Below are positions 1 to 8,812 of a stretch of DNA of 64,000 nt, in pieces. This DNA is from Flavobacteriaceae bacterium R38. Lineage in GTDB: Bacteria; Bacteroidota; Bacteroidia; Flavobacteriales; Flavobacteriaceae. Where the stretch lies: positions 124,001 to 188,000 of the forward strand of contig WXYP01000002.1 of NCBI GenBank assembly GCA_009901575.1. The letters are read 5' to 3'. Within the stretch, counting starts at the first letter, position 1; every line of letters starts with the position of its first letter. The notes under the pieces are model-generated. The model saw only the letters and a program-made list of their open reading frames with translations. It was not told the DNA's origin and did not search any database. The position numbers and the translations under genes were made by a program.

Positions 1-54
1 TACTGCCATTCTTTGTAAATTCGAATCGTCAACTATAATACAATTTAATCTCAT
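1..54 (-). CDS. Response regulator, N-terminal fragment (cut by window edge)
   Basis: An open frame starts with ATG (complement of 52-54) and runs off the left edge. The 18 visible residues are MRLNCIIVDDSNLQRMAV. A hydrophobic beta strand followed by the acidic pair VDD is the hallmark of the first strand and acidic pocket of a two-component receiver domain. The gene is divergent from rpsF. In Flavobacteria a LytTR-type response regulator is a common partner of this kind, but the output domain lies outside the window, so the subfamily is inference. Only the start is visible. Confidence 0.6.
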   Translation of the reverse strand, partial: MRLNCIIVDDSNLQRMAV

Positions 55-180
55 TGTTTTTCTGGCTAGTTAGGCGGATTTTATTTTCAAGCAATTTTAA
101 TGAAAAAAACACAATCCTACAATTATTGTTAATAAAATAAGGAGCTCTTCTCGATAGTAAACGTATTATGTCAGATTTTA

Positions 181-211
181 TTTGATATTCGATTGATAAT
201 TATTATTTTTG
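181..211 (+). promoter_or_regulatory. Bacteroidota-type promoter for rpsF operon
   Basis: TTTG (181-184), a 19-bp spacer, then TATTTTTG (204-211) fits the Bacteroidota sigma-A consensus TTTG-N19-TAnnTTTG. Transcription would begin around 217-219, about 25 nt before the rpsF ATG. Confidence 0.7.
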
Positions 212-241
212 CACCCTTAAAATTTAAAAAGAACAATTTTT

Positions 242-580
242 ATGAATCATTATGAAACTGTTTTCATTCTAAATCCCGTTTTATCTGAAACTCAGATAAA
301 GGAGACAGTTAAGAAGTTCGAAGATTTCTTACTATCGAAGGGTGCAGAATTTGTATCAAAAGAAGATTGGGGACTAAAAAAATTAGCTTACCCTATTCAA
401 AAAAAGAAAAGTGGATTCTATCACCTTTTCGAATATAAGGTAGATGGTTCTGCTATCGATCCTTATGAAGTAGAGTTCAGACGTGACGAACGTGTAATGC
501 GTTACCTGAATGTGAAAATGGACAAGCATGCCATTTCATGGGCTGAAAGAAGAAGAACTAAATTGAAACAAAAAGCTTAA
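242..580 (+). CDS. rpsF: 30S ribosomal protein S6
   Basis: S6 of the small ribosomal subunit, which binds 16S rRNA as a heterodimer with S18. The 112-residue length is normal for the family. The N-terminus [16 protein letters not shown] and the later block [17 protein letters not shown] match the family's first strand and its conserved 'LAYPI' turn. The basic C-terminus ([11 protein letters not shown]) is also typical. It is the first gene of the rpsF-rpsR-rplI operon, with 5 bp to rpsR, and sits about 25 nt downstream of a strong promoter match. Identification is firm. Confidence 0.97.
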   Translation: MNHYETVFILNPVLSETQIKETVKKFEDFLLSKGAEFVSKEDWGLKKLAYPIQKKKSGFYHLFEYKVDGSAIDPYEVEFRRDERVMRYLNVKMDKHAISWAERRRTKLKQKA

Positions 581-585
581 GAAGT

Positions 586-882
586 ATGTCATCTATAGAA
601 CAACAAGCAAAAGGAAAAAAAGATGGAGAAATCAGGTATTTGACTCCATTAAACATAGAGACTAACAAGACAAAGAAATATTGCCGTTTTAAAAAGTCCG
701 GGATTAAGTATATCGATTATAAAGATCCGGATTTCTTACTTAAGTTCGTTAACGAGCAAGGAAAGATTTTACCTAGAAGACTTACCGGAACTTCATTGAA
801 GTACCAACGTAAAGTATCTGTGGCAGTTAAAAGAGCACGTCACTTGGCTTTAATGCCATATGTAGCTGATTTATTAAAATAA
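586..882 (+). CDS. rpsR: 30S ribosomal protein S18
   Basis: S18, partner of S6 on the 30S platform. Its 98 residues include an N-terminal extension before the core. The core shows the expected [20 protein letters not shown] and the C-terminal [20 protein letters not shown], the rRNA-contacting motif of the family. It lies 5 bp after rpsF and 13 bp before rplI, so the three genes form one transcription unit. Confidence 0.97.
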   Translation: MSSIEQQAKGKKDGEIRYLTPLNIETNKTKKYCRFKKSGIKYIDYKDPDFLLKFVNEQGKILPRRLTGTSLKYQRKVSVAVKRARHLALMPYVADLLK

Positions 883-895
883 AAAAGGGCACAAG

Positions 896-1348
896 ATGGA
901 ATTAATATTAAAGAAAGACGTAGAGAATTTAGGTTTTAAAGATGATGTGGTAAATGTGAAAAATGGTTACGGACGTAACTATCTTATCCCTCAGGGATTT
1001 GCAATTTTAGCAACCCCATCTGCCAGAAAAGTATTAGCAGAAAACCTAAAACAGAGAGCTTTCAAAGAGAAGAAAGCAATAGAAGATGCTCAGAAAATAG
1101 CAGATGCATTAAAAGCTTTAGAAGTTAAGATCCCTGCAAAGTCTGCAGAAGGAGATAAACTTTTTGGTTCAGTTAACAATGCAAACCTTGCAGAAGTATT
1201 TGAAAAGGAAGGGCATTCAATCGACAGAAAATATATTAATGTGATTGGAGGAACTATTAAAAGAACAGGAAAATACAATGCTGTAATCCGTTTACACAGA
1301 GAAGTGATTGTAGATTTCCCATTTGAAGTAGTTGCTGAGAATAAATAA
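896..1348 (+). CDS. rplI: 50S ribosomal protein L9
   Basis: L9 of the large subunit. Its 150 residues match the family length. The N-terminal domain begins MELILKKDVENLGFKDDVV and carries the L9 signature GYGRNYLIPQGFA near residues 24-36. A long basic helix follows and then a C-terminal domain. It is the last gene of the ribosomal operon; a strong intrinsic terminator lies 25 bp after the stop. Confidence 0.97.
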   Translation: MELILKKDVENLGFKDDVVNVKNGYGRNYLIPQGFAILATPSARKVLAENLKQRAFKEKKAIEDAQKIADALKALEVKIPAKSAEGDKLFGSVNNANLAEVFEKEGHSIDRKYINVIGGTIKRTGKYNAVIRLHREVIVDFPFEVVAENK

Positions 1349-1372
1349 TCATATTCAACATATTAAAACACT

Positions 1373-1400
1373 AAAAACCGCCCATTAAGGCGGTTTTTTT
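1373..1400 (+). terminator. Intrinsic terminator of rpsF-rpsR-rplI
   Basis: The stem AAAACCGCC / GGCGGTTTT has a 6-nt loop and is followed by a run of T. It ends 9 bp before the next gene, separating the ribosomal operon from it. Confidence 0.9.
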
Positions 1401-1408
1401 AAATTAAG

Positions 1409-1879
1409 ATGAAATATACACGCCTTACAAAAGAACAACTGGAAGCATTGCACCAGGAATTTATTAACTTTCTTGCAACACAGTCTATTACTGCAGATGA
1501 ATGGCATACGATTAAAAAGACAAAACCGGAAGTCGCAGAGGAAGAATTGGATATTTTTAGCGATTTGATCTGGGAAGGTGTACTTAGCAAGGTAAAAGCT
1601 CTCGAGAATTTTTCTGAAAAATCTCTTCAACTTTTTAAATGTGATGAAGATCAGTTATTGTTAATTGCAGTAAAGATTAATAACAATTCGGTTAATTTAC
1701 TTACAGATGAAGGGTTTGAATGGTTTAAAAACAATTTAAAGCACGAAGATGTGGAGATTTTTACAGCTTCTAAAGTGTATTCTCAAGATAAACGATTGGA
1801 TATTTTTAAATTGATACAACAAGGGAGTCAGATTTCTGACGGCGCTCTTTTTGATGCGCTGGACAAGGTTATTAGCTAA
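1409..1879 (+). CDS. Conserved flavobacterial protein of unknown function (DUF6495-like)
   Basis: A soluble 156-residue protein with no signal peptide or membrane segment. It begins MKYTRLTKEQLEALHQEFINF and is rich in acidic and aromatic residues, for instance EEELDIFSDLIWEGVL near residues 44-59. From memory it resembles DUF6495, a small family found mostly in Flavobacteriia, often beside rplI; no biochemical role is known to me. The start is the ATG 9 bp after the ribosomal terminator, so it probably has its own promoter or is read through at low level. A 131-bp spacer separates it from hisS. Confidence 0.6.
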   Translation: MKYTRLTKEQLEALHQEFINFLATQSITADEWHTIKKTKPEVAEEELDIFSDLIWEGVLSKVKALENFSEKSLQLFKCDEDQLLLIAVKINNNSVNLLTDEGFEWFKNNLKHEDVEIFTASKVYSQDKRLDIFKLIQQGSQISDGALFDALDKVIS

Positions 1880-2010
1880 AATAATAGTCAATGTCATTCT
1901 TGCTTTCGAAGGGATGACAATCTTACCCTATAAAAACTTGTAACAATCATTTTTTTCTTATCTCCAATTCATCGTAAATTAGGATATTTGCAACATTATA
2001 AAAGTTAATC

Positions 2011-3381
2011 ATGTCACAACGGCCAGGAATTCCCAAAGGAACTCGGGATTTTGCTCCTGTAGAAGTAGCAAAACGAACATACATTATCAATACCATTAAA
2101 AAACATTTTGAAAATTTTGGTTTTCAACCTATTGAAACGCCATCTTTTGAAAATTCAGAAACTTTAATGGGAAAGTATGGAGAAGAAGGGGACCGATTAA
2201 TATTCAAGATATTAAATTCCGGAGATTATTTAAGAAAAGTTGATGATAAGATCTATGAGGACAGACAGTCTGCTGCCTTGACAAAATATATCTCAGAAAA
2301 AGCCTTACGATATGACTTAACAGTTCCATTTGCACGTTATGTGGTGATGCATCAAAATGAAATTGATTTCCCGTTTAAGCGTTATCAGGTACAGCCGGTA
2401 TGGAGGGCAGACAGGCCACAAAAAGGCCGTTTTAGAGAATTTTACCAGTGCGACGCAGATGTAGTAGGTTCGAATTCTTTGTTGCAGGAGGTAGAATTTA
2501 TTCAATTGTATGATGCTGTTTTTTCCAGTCTTAAACTGGAAGGGACAACTATAAAAATGAATAACCGTAAAATTCTCTCGGGAATAGCTGAGGTAATTGG
2601 AGCTAAAGATAAATTAATCGATTTTACAGTAGCATTAGATAAGTTAGATAAGATAGGAGCTGAAGGAGTTCAAAAAGAAATGCTGGCCAAAGGAATAACA
2701 GAAGAAGCTATTGCCAAAGTGGCACCCTTATTCAATTTTAACGGTACTAATGAAGAAAGATTACAGCAATTAGAAACGCTTTTAAAAGATTCTGAAGAAG
2801 GTTTGAAAGGAATAGAGGAATTATCATTCATTTTAAAAACAATTGCTGCTCTCGGTCTAAAAACGGCTACCTTAGAATTAGATGTTACCCTAGCACGCGG
2901 ACTTAATTACTACACAGGAGCTATTTTTGAGGTAGCAGCTCCGGCTCAGGTAAAAATGGGATCTATTGGAGGAGGAGGTCGTTACGATGATCTTACAGGC
3001 GTTTTCGGGCTTAAAAATATTAGTGGAGTAGGAATCTCTTTTGGATTGGATCGTATTTATCTTGTATTGGAAGAATTAGGAGTTTTTCCTGAATCTTTAG
3101 AGAAAACCATTGATGTTCTTTTTATCAATTTTGGAGAAGAGGAAGCACTACAATCACTAAAAGCTGTTAAAACATTGAGGGAAGGGGGAGTTAAGGCAGA
3201 ATTGTATCCGGATAATGCAAAAATGAAAAAGCAAATGAATTATGCCAATAGACGTAACGTTCCTTATATTATTATGATTGGAGGGCAAGAATTATCAGAT
3301 ACTACATTTGTTTTAAAGAATATGGAAAACGGAGAACAAAAAACCTATCCTATGACAGAATTATCGGCTGTTTTTAAATAG
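2011..3381 (+). CDS. hisS: Histidine--tRNA ligase
   Basis: Class II aminoacyl-tRNA synthetase that charges tRNA-His. At 456 residues it is of typical length. Visible landmarks are GTRDFAP (residues 10-16), motif 2 with WRADRPQKGRFREFYQCD (131-148), the histidine-binding ARGLNYYTG (about 296-304), GGGGRYDDL (about 318-326) and motif 3 GVGISFGLDRI. A C-terminal anticodon-binding domain follows, starting near VLFINFGEEEA. It is monocistronic and ends in a strong terminator. Confidence 0.97.
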   Translation: MSQRPGIPKGTRDFAPVEVAKRTYIINTIKKHFENFGFQPIETPSFENSETLMGKYGEEGDRLIFKILNSGDYLRKVDDKIYEDRQSAALTKYISEKALRYDLTVPFARYVVMHQNEIDFPFKRYQVQPVWRADRPQKGRFREFYQCDADVVGSNSLLQEVEFIQLYDAVFSSLKLEGTTIKMNNRKILSGIAEVIGAKDKLIDFTVALDKLDKIGAEGVQKEMLAKGITEEAIAKVAPLFNFNGTNEERLQQLETLLKDSEEGLKGIEELSFILKTIAALGLKTATLELDVTLARGLNYYTGAIFEVAAPAQVKMGSIGGGGRYDDLTGVFGLKNISGVGISFGLDRIYLVLEELGVFPESLEKTIDVLFINFGEEEALQSLKAVKTLREGGVKAELYPDNAKMKKQMNYANRRNVPYIIMIGGQELSDTTFVLKNMENGEQKTYPMTELSAVFK

Positions 3382-3403
3382 AGATAGTATTCTATAAATA
3401 CAT

Positions 3404-3436
3404 TAAAAAAAGCTTCCTTATGGGAAGCTTTTTTTA
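3404..3436. terminator. Bidirectional terminator between hisS and the 3472-7072 locus
   Basis: AAAAAAGCTTCC / GGAAGCTTTTTT forms a perfect stem with a 4-nt TTAT loop and A/T runs on both sides. It can end hisS on the plus strand and the convergent two-gene unit on the minus strand. Confidence 0.9.
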
Positions 3437-3471
3437 TGACAAAGACTTCTTTAATAGAGCTGAAATGAAAT

Positions 3472-4671
3472 CTAGATGTCAAATAATCTTAAATGTTCGA
3501 GTGTGCTGGCCTCAATTGCTCTGACTATAGCTATTTTAAAACGCTTTAACGCGATTCTACAGTAAATAGTTCGATATTGACTTACAAATGTATCTTGAAG
3601 TTCTAGTAGCGTTGGTACACGTGACGGATCACCGGATCCGGTTACAGTTAAATGACGTAAATAATTTAAAACGGTTCTTATTCCATAACTATCATCTCTA
3701 AAATTTCTCGGTATATAATGTATTTGAGTAGGACGGCCATTTATAGTTTGCGTTCTTAATAACTGCCTGCGCTGATTTATCACGCGATCACAATCTCTAC
3801 GATCATTTGGTAACGCTGTATGGCCATAAGGACCGGCAAAACCAACCTGGGTAATAAACCTCCTGAAAATTGAATTGTTAAGTTGTGAAAAAGGAGTGAA
3901 TGTAACATTCACATGAGTGCAGGCAGCTCTTATTACCCTGATAGCATCGAATAGTTTGATGGAATAAGCAATTAGTAATTCTGCTTGTGGTAAAATGGCA
4001 GGAAAGACGCAATTCCCTTCGGTATCAACTCTCCTGATTGATTTCTGCCATGCTCCGTTACCTGAATTGAATCCTGGAGGAATAAGGCTTCTTGTGATCC
4101 AGTCTTCGAATAAACTTCCGAGGTTATCTAAGCCGCCTATGTTATAGGTATCTTTCAAGAGAACATCATTATAACAACGTGTGCTTACAGTTCTATAACT
4201 ACCGCAATTTCCTGAATCCGGATGTGTAGTAGAATGATCTCTTCTGCAATTTGTAATGGTACGTATAGGTACAGGTAACCGTTGCCTGTTTGATATCACA
4301 CCCGGAGGTATTCTACCTGTGTTGTTTCCAAAAATTCTGTAAATATACCTTCTGCTTTCTCTTATTGCTACAATTAAAGTTAAATATGGATCAAAAAAAG
4401 TGATCGGATTATGACTATCAATTGCAGAAAATTGCCGGTTTACCACCCTGGCTTCTTCAAGGGTATCAACCGACCAAAAAGCTCTATTGATAAAATTAAG
4501 TCGTTCAGGGCCCATATTAGCATATAAACCGGTTCTGGTCCATGTATTTCTCTCCCATCGGTTTAAAAAATACTCGTCTAACAATTGATTGATATACCGT
4601 TCGGCAGGTTCATGGTTACTTGCATGACGCTGAGCACGAAAAACTAAAGTTTCTGAAGAGGGAATAGCCAT
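3472..4671 (-). CDS. Uncharacterised Arg- and Cys-containing protein, second gene of unknown pair
   Basis: I do not recognise this 399-residue protein. It has no signal peptide or obvious membrane helix. It is unusually rich in arginine and carries seven cysteines scattered in a mid-region (for example TNCRRDHS, SGNCGSY, TRCYND, EGNCVF) that could bind metal or form disulfides. The C-terminal part looks helical. It starts 1 bp after the stop of the 799-residue gene upstream, so the two are surely co-transcribed and probably work together. It ends at a terminator shared with hisS. No catalytic motif is evident. It might be a secreted-complex or cargo component; this is a guess from the partner only. 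Confidence 0.55.
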   Translation of the reverse strand: MAIPSSETLVFRAQRHASNHEPAERYINQLLDEYFLNRWERNTWTRTGLYANMGPERLNFINRAFWSVDTLEEARVVNRQFSAIDSHNPITFFDPYLTLIVAIRESRRYIYRIFGNNTGRIPPGVISNRQRLPVPIRTITNCRRDHSTTHPDSGNCGSYRTVSTRCYNDVLLKDTYNIGGLDNLGSLFEDWITRSLIPPGFNSGNGAWQKSIRRVDTEGNCVFPAILPQAELLIAYSIKLFDAIRVIRAACTHVNVTFTPFSQLNNSIFRRFITQVGFAGPYGHTALPNDRRDCDRVINQRRQLLRTQTINGRPTQIHYIPRNFRDDSYGIRTVLNYLRHLTVTGSGDPSRVPTLLELQDTFVSQYRTIYCRIALKRFKIAIVRAIEASTLEHLRLFDI

Positions 4672-4672
4672 G

Positions 4673-7072
4673 TTAACTATCTAAGGTTTCTCCAAGTTCT
4701 ACATCTAAGGCTCCGGTCGGAGTATATTCAAACCATTGATCGACAAGATTATCCGGATTCTCATCATTGGCTCCGGGAGTATACGGGTAGCGTTCCTGTG
4801 CCATGTTTTTCATTTCCTCTGCAAGTGTAATATAAGGATGATCACTTTCTAAAATTTCTTCGGTGTCTGCTGTTTCCATGAAAGAAAGGAAAGACTCTTC
4901 AAATCCCGGACGGATGGTTAAAACTACTCTGCAAGCTCCGGCCCTAAGAAAACTACGATGATAAAAATCAAAATGTTGTAATTCAGATTTTAATTCCCAC
5001 CTATCGGTATCACTCCAAAAATACGGATACATGATATAGTTTACATTTTCCCATTCAATTGCGTGATGTAAAAACCTGATAATATGTCCTTGCTTTAACC
5101 AACTGGCGGTTACTCCGGGTTTTAAACTACCACTGTCCCTATCGTAAATTCCGATTTCGTGATCCGGATTGTTTTCTATGATTGATAAATTTTCCGGATA
5201 AAAAGAAAAATCCGGCCCTAATAAAAAACGCAATACGTTTTTCATGATTTCTTCTTTTTCTTTTTTTCGTAAGATAAGCGGATCTATTTCAACTAATTTT
5301 GCCTCTAATTCTTCCAACTCATTTTCAATTTCAAAACGATTTTTCTCTTGTATTTCCTGGTAAGCCCTAAGCAAGATCTCATAATTTTCTGCTTTCCATT
5401 TTAATAATGCTGCATCTTTTCTCCTGAATGTTACATCTAAAGCAAAATCCAGGACATCAGTTTCTTTTGCATCAACTTCATTATCTGCATCTATCATGAA
5501 ACGCCATAAGAAACTGTCTGCATGCCCTCCATTTCTAAGCCTGTTTTTATTTTGAACATTGAACGGATCTACAAAAGCAATTTTTCTTCCTCTTCGTTCT
5601 GTGATGATTCCAGAACTTATACCTTGAGTATTTTCAGGATCTATATAGTAATCATCAGGAGCCTTTATTTCGAGATGCCGGAATGCAAAATAATCTTTTC
5701 TTAAATTGACCTCCATACCGTAAGTCATACGCTTTGTTTGGGGTGGAGGAGGATTCAAAGCAACTTTATAAGTGTTTGAAAGCGTTTGCCAATTTGATTC
5801 GGTAATTTCATTAATTGATAGTCCGAAAGGAATATCTTCTTTTAATCGTTCTTTTAGTAATTTGATTTTGATGTAATCTTTAAGTAAATAACTACCAGGT
5901 TCGGGAAGAACCAGGTCATAAGTCAGGCGTACATCATATCTGTATAATGAAACTCTCCATTCTTTCATGACTCTATGGAAATCCCATCTTACCGGATCTG
6001 TAGTAGTGTTGGTCAATTCACGATATGAAGTGTTCTCGACTTCTTTTTCGGTACCTACTTTAAAAGTGATTTTATGATCTTTTTTTGCCCTGGAAGATGC
6101 TTTTTTAGTGAGTTCTTTCACTTTTTTTGCGGAAAAACGTCGGGAAGTACTTTCAGAAGTATTTATATTATATCCAACACTGGCCGAAATACTAACAGGT
6201 CCGTAACTTCCTGTTGCAGAAAGAGAAGTGTTAAATGAAGTATCGTGTTTTGATTGTGATTCAAAAGATTCTGATAACTCTGATTTTTCACTTAAAGCAT
6301 CTTCTACGGCAGTTTCTATAGACGTTTGAGTAACACTTTCATATTCTCTTTCTGTGCGTGTCCATTCACGATGCGTCATCCTGATAGTTTCATTAGGAGT
6401 TAGCGGAACAGAATACATCAATTCTCCTTTCGTATATCCTACGGGTTCAAAAGTGATACGTTCCAGGTGTAAAACCCCTACAGGTTCTATTTTTGCTAAC
6501 TCAGATAGATTATCTACCATCGCCTGATCATTATTGAAATCTAAAAAAAGATTAGGGATAACTCTCAGTTTAAAAAATAAAGGGTTGACATTATTAAGAT
6601 TGAAACCCTTAAAAGAAAGAAGTTTTGTGGTGATATTATCCGATTTAATAGTATTGGTTTTTGAAATTAGAGTACGGGAACTGGGTATTGTAAACTCTTT
6701 ATTTAGCTTGTCTAATGATTTTTTTCGGATTGATAATGCGTTTCTGGAAATTTTTTGTACTACATCTATAGGAAGTTTTTGTAGATGTTTTGAAGCGGCT
6801 ACTGTTCCTTTTTCAAAATAGAGCTGTAAACCTGTAAGTGCTTCTTTAAAATCTGATTGACTTATACCGGATGGAGGTTTTTTTTGAAACTGATTGCGAA
6901 GAATCTCGAAAATTTCTTTGTTCTTAAATGCTGCAATCAGGCCATTCATTTTTAAGAAAGGATGTGAAGGCGTAAATTGAGATAATGAATCGTTGTACCC
7001 GGGATTCTTTTTTTCATTTTTAATTGGAGTGTAAGTACTTTTTAAGAGCTGACGTGTTTCAAAACTTGACAT
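4673..7072 (-). CDS. Large uncharacterised protein with Ser/Thr-rich alternating-strand segment and coiled coil
   Basis: A 799-residue cytosolic-looking protein (no signal peptide) that I cannot place in a known family. Residues 1-200 are mixed helical. Around residues 230-310 there is a Ser/Glu/Thr-rich stretch leading into an alternating hydrophobic/small pattern (TSLSATGSYGPVSISASVGY, about 282-301), as seen in amphipathic beta hairpins. Next come a Trp-containing block (WDFHRVMKEWRVSLYRYDVR, about 360-380), a charged coiled coil (about 567-607) and a C-terminal domain with WSDTDRWELKSELQHFDFYH. The alternating hairpin recalls pore-forming or injected proteins, but that is inference. It is the first gene of a two-gene operon. 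Confidence 0.55.
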   Translation of the reverse strand: MSSFETRQLLKSTYTPIKNEKKNPGYNDSLSQFTPSHPFLKMNGLIAAFKNKEIFEILRNQFQKKPPSGISQSDFKEALTGLQLYFEKGTVAASKHLQKLPIDVVQKISRNALSIRKKSLDKLNKEFTIPSSRTLISKTNTIKSDNITTKLLSFKGFNLNNVNPLFFKLRVIPNLFLDFNNDQAMVDNLSELAKIEPVGVLHLERITFEPVGYTKGELMYSVPLTPNETIRMTHREWTRTEREYESVTQTSIETAVEDALSEKSELSESFESQSKHDTSFNTSLSATGSYGPVSISASVGYNINTSESTSRRFSAKKVKELTKKASSRAKKDHKITFKVGTEKEVENTSYRELTNTTTDPVRWDFHRVMKEWRVSLYRYDVRLTYDLVLPEPGSYLLKDYIKIKLLKERLKEDIPFGLSINEITESNWQTLSNTYKVALNPPPPQTKRMTYGMEVNLRKDYFAFRHLEIKAPDDYYIDPENTQGISSGIITERRGRKIAFVDPFNVQNKNRLRNGGHADSFLWRFMIDADNEVDAKETDVLDFALDVTFRRKDAALLKWKAENYEILLRAYQEIQEKNRFEIENELEELEAKLVEIDPLILRKKEKEEIMKNVLRFLLGPDFSFYPENLSIIENNPDHEIGIYDRDSGSLKPGVTASWLKQGHIIRFLHHAIEWENVNYIMYPYFWSDTDRWELKSELQHFDFYHRSFLRAGACRVVLTIRPGFEESFLSFMETADTEEILESDHPYITLAEEMKNMAQERYPYTPGANDENPDNLVDQWFEYTPTGALDVELGETLDS

Positions 7073-7511
7073 GACAATAGTTGATAAAAAGATTAGAATA
7101 TATTATAAACTTTAGTAGCCTTAAGCCCATTTTTAGCTACTAATTATATACTTAGATTTAAGTATTGGCGCTGTTCTTTCTTGTGTAAAGTTAGTTTTTA
7201 TAATTTATTGATAAACAGTGTTTTTACCCTTTTTTTAATGGTATTTTTCCTGATTTTCAGGTATTAATATCCCCATTGTTTTATAACTTCTTCAAATCAT
7301 TTTACCTCTTTGAGACAATCTTTTTATCCATTAATAAAAACTATCAATCTCTATATTCCCGGATTTTTTAATTAAGCTTTTTTATCAATGAGATCAGATT
7401 AAAAAAAGTACAATTTTTAGCGTCCTTTTTGTAGTCTCAAAAAATAACATCGTTCAGATATTTGCAGTGTAATTACAAGATGAAAATTTTAATCACAAAA
7501 AAATCGAGAAG
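7073..7511. promoter_or_regulatory. Divergent intergenic region with inverted repeat
   Basis: A gene-free 439-bp stretch between two divergent genes. An 8-bp inverted repeat, TTAGTAGC (7112-7119) and GCTACTAA (7136-7143), sits 40-70 bp upstream of the 799-residue gene and could be an operator or mRNA hairpin. GATATTTG at 7457-7464, one mismatch from TAnnTTTG, is a weak -7 candidate for the YHS gene. Nothing else stands out. Confidence 0.3.
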
Positions 7512-7976
7512 ATGAAAAATTTAATTAAATCAACAATTTTAGTATTGGCTTTTGTAGTTAGTACGGCAACATTTGCGCAAGATAAAAAGGCAAATAATAT
7601 AGATGATAGTAAAATAGGATTACAAGGTTACAGTGCTGTATCGTATTTAGATTTAGGATTGGCACAAAGAGGTTCTAAGCAATTTAAAACTACTCATAAA
7701 GGGATTGCCTACTATTTTACTTCTGCAGAACAAAAATCAACTTTTGATAAAAACCCTGAAAAGTATTTACCACAATATGGTGGGTTTTGTGCTTTTGGAA
7801 TATATGCAGGAGCAAAATTTAGAACAGACCCTAATAAATTCGTAGTAAGTAACGGGAAGTATTATTTGTTTTTAAATGATGTAGAAGTAGATGCTAAGCA
7901 ACTTTGGGTTAGTGAAAAAGAATCTAAGTTGGTAAAAACTGCAGACAAAAACTGGAAGAGTTTAAGGACAAAATAA
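7512..7976 (+). CDS. Exported YHS domain protein
   Basis: A 154-residue protein with a clear signal peptide (MKNLIKSTILVLAFVVSTAT, cleavage probably after FAQ). The rest is a YHS domain: GLQGYSAVSYLDLG, then GIAYYFTSAEQKSTFDKNP and KYLPQYGGFCAFGI. YHS domains are small, often metal-associated modules named for conserved Tyr-His-Ser residues. This type (about 150 aa, secreted) is common in Bacteroidota and Proteobacteria, with no settled function. It stands alone, followed by a long-loop terminator. Confidence 0.85.
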   Translation: MKNLIKSTILVLAFVVSTATFAQDKKANNIDDSKIGLQGYSAVSYLDLGLAQRGSKQFKTTHKGIAYYFTSAEQKSTFDKNPEKYLPQYGGFCAFGIYAGAKFRTDPNKFVVSNGKYYLFLNDVEVDAKQLWVSEKESKLVKTADKNWKSLRTK

Positions 7977-8013
7977 TCATAAACTAAATCTTAATTTAGT
8001 TTTTTATAGTTGG

Positions 8014-8057
8014 AGGCTTAGGGATGTCTAAAAAATGATAACCTAAGCCTTTTTTAT
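8014..8057 (+). terminator. Terminator after YHS gene
   Basis: AGGCTTAGG (8014-8022) pairs with CCTAAGCCT (8042-8050) across a 19-nt loop, followed by TTTTT. Confidence 0.7.
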
Positions 8058-8109
8058 TTGATTCCTTAAGTTTTGAGGGCATAAGATCTAATTTTTTAAA
8101 TGAAAAGAC

Positions 8110-8280
8110 ATGAAAGCAAAATTGATAAACCAAAAAAGTAAAGCATTAATAGGAGAGTTAAAACTGATGTTTTTACCAAGAGAAAATGAATGGATTGAAT
8201 TTAACAATAAAATATATTCTGTATATAGAATAGTCCATACCGAAGATGGGATTAGAATAAGAGTTGTTGATGCGAGGTGA
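8110..8280 (+). CDS. Small hypothetical protein, 56 aa
   Basis: An ATG-initiated frame encodes a protein starting MKAKLINQKSKALIGELKLM and ending IRIRVVDAR. The pattern (basic start, then ENEWIEFNNKIYSVYRIVHT) reads like a compact beta-rich domain rather than random sequence. It follows a terminator and precedes a convergent VOC gene. No homology is recognised; coding status is probable, not proven. Confidence 0.45.
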   Translation: MKAKLINQKSKALIGELKLMFLPRENEWIEFNNKIYSVYRIVHTEDGIRIRVVDAR

Positions 8281-8342
8281 ATATTATAAAAATAGCCTAA
8301 TAATCAAAGCGAGATTTGTTATGGAAAGGATTTGGGATGATA

Positions 8343-8759
8343 TTATAGACTTAAAAAGATTTCTTCATCATTTTTAAAACTCTTGAATTCGACTTTATAA
8401 CCATTTGGATCAGTAATAAAAAATGATAGATGTTCTCCAACTTTATTTTCTAAAAATGTTGCTTCAGTAGTTACATCCAGATTCATTGCTAAAAGTTTAG
8501 AGTAGGTATTTCCCCATGTAATAACATCCACTATAATCCCAAAATGAAAAGAAGGGAGTATTTGATCATTAAGGCGATAGCTTTTAAAGTTAAAGTCAAA
8601 ATCGCCTGCCTCTGTAAAAGTCAATTGATGTCCAAATAGGTTAATATCAAGCCAGTTATCGGTTACTCTCCCAGATTTAGCTCCTAAAATATCCTGATAG
8701 AAAGCTTTTGTTTTCTCTATATTTTTGCATGGTAAGGATAGATGAAATGGTGTTTCCAT
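8343..8759 (-). CDS. VOC superfamily (glyoxalase/bleomycin-resistance-like) protein
   Basis: A 138-residue protein with the vicinal oxygen chelate fold. It starts METPFHLSLPCKNIEKTKAF followed by YQDILGAKSGRVTDNWLDIN, the typical first beta-alpha-beta unit. The last strand carries FFITDPNGYKVEFKSF, where the final E is a usual metal ligand and DPNG a family turn. The substrate cannot be predicted. It lies downstream of the Nudix gene on the same strand with a 53-bp gap and could be co-transcribed. Confidence 0.85.
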   Translation of the reverse strand: METPFHLSLPCKNIEKTKAFYQDILGAKSGRVTDNWLDINLFGHQLTFTEAGDFDFNFKSYRLNDQILPSFHFGIIVDVITWGNTYSKLLAMNLDVTTEATFLENKVGEHLSFFITDPNGYKVEFKSFKNDEEIFLSL

Positions 8760-8812
8760 TTTTGAATATTGTTTAGTTAAGACTACTGATATAGTCTGGT
8801 TGTAGAAATTAA

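Noticed and set aside
1880-2010. Imperfect inverted TGTCAT..ATGACA sequence between the DUF6495-like gene and hisS
   Set aside because: Only six paired bases and no T-run; not convincing as a terminator or a mobile repeat.
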